Shown here: positions 14,540-15,496 of the stretch, one piece after another | Numbering within the stretch: position 1 is the stretch's first letter | How the letters are laid out: every line of letters starts with the position of its first letter | NCBI GenBank assembly: GCA_017542915.1 | Contig: JAFXWI010000021.1 | Coordinates: forward strand, 1 to 15,496 | Source: Paludibacteraceae bacterium | Lineage (GTDB): Bacteria > Bacteroidota > Bacteroidia > Bacteroidales > Paludibacteraceae | Length of the DNA: 15,496 nt | Reading direction: 5' to 3' | Program-made: the position numbers and the translations under genes | Notes under the pieces: model-generated | Told to the model about the DNA's origin: nothing | Databases searched by the model: none | The model's input: only the letters and a program-made list of their open reading frames with translations

Positions 14540-14820
14540 TCTCGGAATCATTTTCCGAACCCTCTTCTTCGTTCAGTTCTCGGGACTTTAGTTCCGAGTT
14601 CTCCTCTCTCTTCTTCCGAAAGAATAGGGACATTATAAAAAATTGGCATGACACACTTGGCATAGTTGGCACACTTCTGTACAAACTGTGCCAAGTGTGT
14701 CAACTGTGTCACAGCAAAAAATACTTTGTTCCTTGCGTCCGGATCATATCCGGACACCCCAAATCTTTAGTTATTCTTTATATATTCCTTATTTATTCAT
14801 TAATTATTAACGATACTACT
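14540..14820. other. Gene-free stretch with four consecutive hairpins after rfbB
   Basis: Hairpins: TCGGAA/TTCCGA (14542-14547, 14553-14558); CTCGGGAC/GTTCCGAG, 8 bp with one G-U pair (14579-14586, 14591-14598); an 18-bp stem (14649-14702); and a perfect 8-bp stem GTCCGGAT/ATCCGGAC with a 3-nt loop (14737-14755). None has a strict T-run on the plus strand, though together they may stop or slow transcripts leaving rfbB. The last 50 nt are A/T-rich degenerate heptamers. Confidence 0.6.
14649..14702. repeat. 18-bp inverted repeat (long hairpin)
   Basis: TGACACACTTGGCATAGT (14649-14666) pairs with ACTGTGCCAAGTGTGTCA (14685-14702) around an 18-nt loop. The one non-Watson-Crick position is G-U in RNA. 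Flanking copies of TTGGCA, ACACTT and GTGTCA suggest it grew from smaller repeats. On the minus strand it is followed by T6, on the plus strand by A6. Confidence 0.85.
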
Positions 14821-14931
14821 ATGGGAAAATTCACTATCAGTAACGGCATCGAAACGATCACCGGTGCCTCCATCAACCAATTGCCATTTAGAATTAACAA
14901 ATTGAACATTTTTAGCATTTTTAGGGCTTAG
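14821..14931 (+). CDS. Doubtful 36-codon ORF, possibly a truncated gene start
   Basis: ATG at 14821 after an A/T-rich stretch, stop TAG at 14929-14931. The first 17 residues (MGKFTISNGIETITGAS) look like a genuine protein start. The rest (INQLPFRINKLNIFSIFRA) is encoded by A/T-rich DNA unlike normal genes here. No matching promoter is seen. It may be the 5' remnant of a longer gene whose remainder was deleted, a true microprotein, or chance. No function can be given. Confidence 0.3.
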   Translation: MGKFTISNGIETITGASINQLPFRINKLNIFSIFRA

Positions 14932-14934
14932 AAT

Positions 14935-14963
14935 TTGTTTTATTCAAAAAATGTGTACCTTTG
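14935..14963 (+). promoter_or_regulatory. Putative promoter of the 45-aa peptide gene
   Basis: TTG (14935-14937), 18 nt, TACCTTTG (14956-14963). The -7 element is identical to that of trmD. It lies in a 9-bp palindrome: CCTTTGCAG (14958-14966) and CTGCAAAGG (14974-14982). A leader of about 150 nt follows. Confidence 0.65.
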
Positions 14964-15119
14964 CAGGCTTTTTCTGCAAAGGCTTCTTTATAGCCATAAC
15001 TCAACTACGCAAGCGTGCATAGGTCTTCATCATTCGTGGCGATCAGGTTTACTCGATCGATGGTCAGTTAGTTAAGTAATCCTAGAGAAACTAGAGCAAC
15101 TAGAAAAAAATATAGCCCT
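14964..15119 (+). other. Long 5' leader of the 45-aa peptide gene
   Basis: About 150 nt without an ORF of note. It contains a CGATC/GATCG pair within 15035-15060 and, before the ATG, three 9-bp units CTAGAGAAA, CTAGAGCAA, CTAGAAAAA (15082-15108). I recognise no riboswitch class. Regulation in the leader is possible but unproven. Confidence 0.4.
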
Positions 15120-15257
15120 ATGAAAAAGAAGATATATGAAATTCCACAAATGAGTGTGGAGAACTACTATTCGGTATTGATGTACCTAAGCGGCCCTGCC
15201 AGCGCACCTCCTGACAACTTTAATGGTGCACCAAAACGCAGAACGGAAGTGTTCTAA
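15120..15257 (+). CDS. 45-aa peptide, function unknown
   Basis: Starts MKKKIYEIPQMSVENYYSVL, continues MYLSGPASAPPDNFNGAPKR and ends RTEVF. A basic start is followed by a P-x-M-x-V pattern, a Gly/Pro/Ala-rich middle and a charged tail, with no clear signal peptide or TM helix. Bacteroidales genomes contain many small unannotated proteins starting MKK.Y..P...V (memory, not checked), and this fits. It has its own promoter, a long leader and a strong terminator, so it looks like a stand-alone transcription unit; that context is the main support for its being real. Confidence 0.6.
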   Translation: MKKKIYEIPQMSVENYYSVLMYLSGPASAPPDNFNGAPKRRTEVF

Positions 15258-15289
15258 TCAACGAGTTAAGGAATTAACGAATGAACGAG

Positions 15290-15329
15290 AAAATCGCATG
15301 TACGTGAAAGCGTATATGCGATTTTTTTT
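15290..15329 (+). terminator. Rho-independent terminator after the 45-aa peptide gene
   Basis: A 15-bp stem (15290-15304 with 15311-15325, one G-U pair), loop TGAAAG, and a T8 run (15322-15329). It is the clearest intrinsic terminator in the window and separates the peptide gene from trmD. Confidence 0.93.
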
Positions 15330-15338
15330 CATGAACAC

Positions 15339-15369
15339 TTGCACAATTCAAAAAATTGTAGTACCTTTG
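15339..15369 (+). promoter_or_regulatory. Putative trmD promoter
   Basis: TTG (15339-15341), 20 nt, TACCTTTG (15362-15369), 21 nt before the trmD ATG. The spacer contains ACAATT/AATTGT, a 6-bp inverted repeat. Strong match to the Bacteroidota consensus. Confidence 0.8.
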
Positions 15370-15390
15370 CAACGGAATTGAGAATTAACA

Positions 15391-15496
15391 ATGAGAATAG
15401 ATATTATCACATGTTGTCCGGAGTTGCTGGAATCACCGTTGAACCACTCCATCATACAGCGAGCAAAGACGAAGGGTCTTTGTGAGATATACGTGC
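15391..15496 (+). CDS. trmD: tRNA (guanine-N1)-methyltransferase, first 35 codons only
   Basis: Methylates G37 of tRNAs next to the anticodon, which prevents frameshifting. Only the N-terminus is in the window: MRIDIITCCPELLESPLNHS, then IIQRAKTKGLCEIYV. The pattern MRIDIIT..PELLESP..HSII.RA..KGL is typical of the TrmD start. It is preceded by its own promoter, with two 7-bp units (TTGAGAA, TTAACAA; 15378-15391) directly before the ATG. The rest runs past the window end. Confidence 0.9.
   Translation, partial: MRIDIITCCPELLESPLNHSIIQRAKTKGLCEIYV

Noticed and set aside
14649..14702. The 18-bp hairpin as rfbB's intrinsic terminator
   Set aside because: It is followed by A-residues on the plus strand; the T-run is on the minus strand, where no gene needs it.
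14720..14732. ATACTTTG after the long hairpin as a promoter -7 element
   Set aside because: The spacing inside the element is off (one base between TA and TTTG) and no TTG lies at the right distance.

Overview
The window reads as a chromosomal segment of a Bacteroidota bacterium, most likely order Bacteroidales. Five putative promoters fit the Bacteroidota sigma pattern (TTG, about 18-20 nt, TAnnTTTG). Starts lack Shine-Dalgarno sites and follow A/T-rich leaders, and several proteins have the form usual for this phylum (short MutL C-terminal motifs, stand-alone BirA without a DNA-binding domain, fused NfnA/NfnB-type flavoprotein). Nothing looks like a prophage, IS element, CRISPR array or stable RNA gene. 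Genus cannot be set from the sequence.

Layout. Positions 1-6102 are all minus strand. Read in the direction of transcription they are: an outer-membrane-type OmpA/TPR lipoprotein, a small single-TM protein, mutL, a UshA-like lipoprotein metallophosphatase, then acpP behind its own promoter, and fabF (cut by the window start). Positions 6103-6352 form a divergent, nearly mirror-symmetric promoter region. Positions 6353-14539 are all plus strand: small lipoprotein, SRPBCC protein, psd, deoC, an FNR-type/GltD-type fused oxidoreductase, dacB, birA, rfbB. Several of these overlap or nearly touch (4 nt, 1 nt, 23 nt), so they probably share transcripts. Positions 14540-15119 hold a chain of hairpins, a doubtful 36-codon ORF and a promoter with a long leader. 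That leader precedes a 45-aa peptide gene with a strong terminator. The window ends in the first 35 codons of trmD behind its own promoter.

Function. The set is mostly housekeeping: fatty-acid synthesis (acpP, fabF), mismatch repair (mutL), phospholipid headgroups (psd), deoxynucleoside catabolism (deoC), redox balancing, peptidoglycan trimming (dacB), biotinylation (birA), dTDP-sugar synthesis for surface glycans (rfbB) and tRNA modification (trmD).

The unusual content is repetitive DNA placed around and inside these genes. (1) Three arrays of a 16-18 bp unit occur in and after the fused oxidoreductase. Each unit is a constant 7-mer TCTWACA, a tiny hairpin whose two strands change together, and GG. 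Two arrays sit in frame in interdomain linkers. The third supplies the gene's stop codon and the GTG start of dacB. (2) A family of 7-bp tandem repeats, TTNAnnn on the coding strand, lies in front of psd, rfbB and trmD. It also encodes part of the metallophosphatase signal peptide, the MutL linker (as heptad amino-acid repeats) and the mutL stop codon. (3) The divergent promoter region carries two copies of one promoter module in mirror image.
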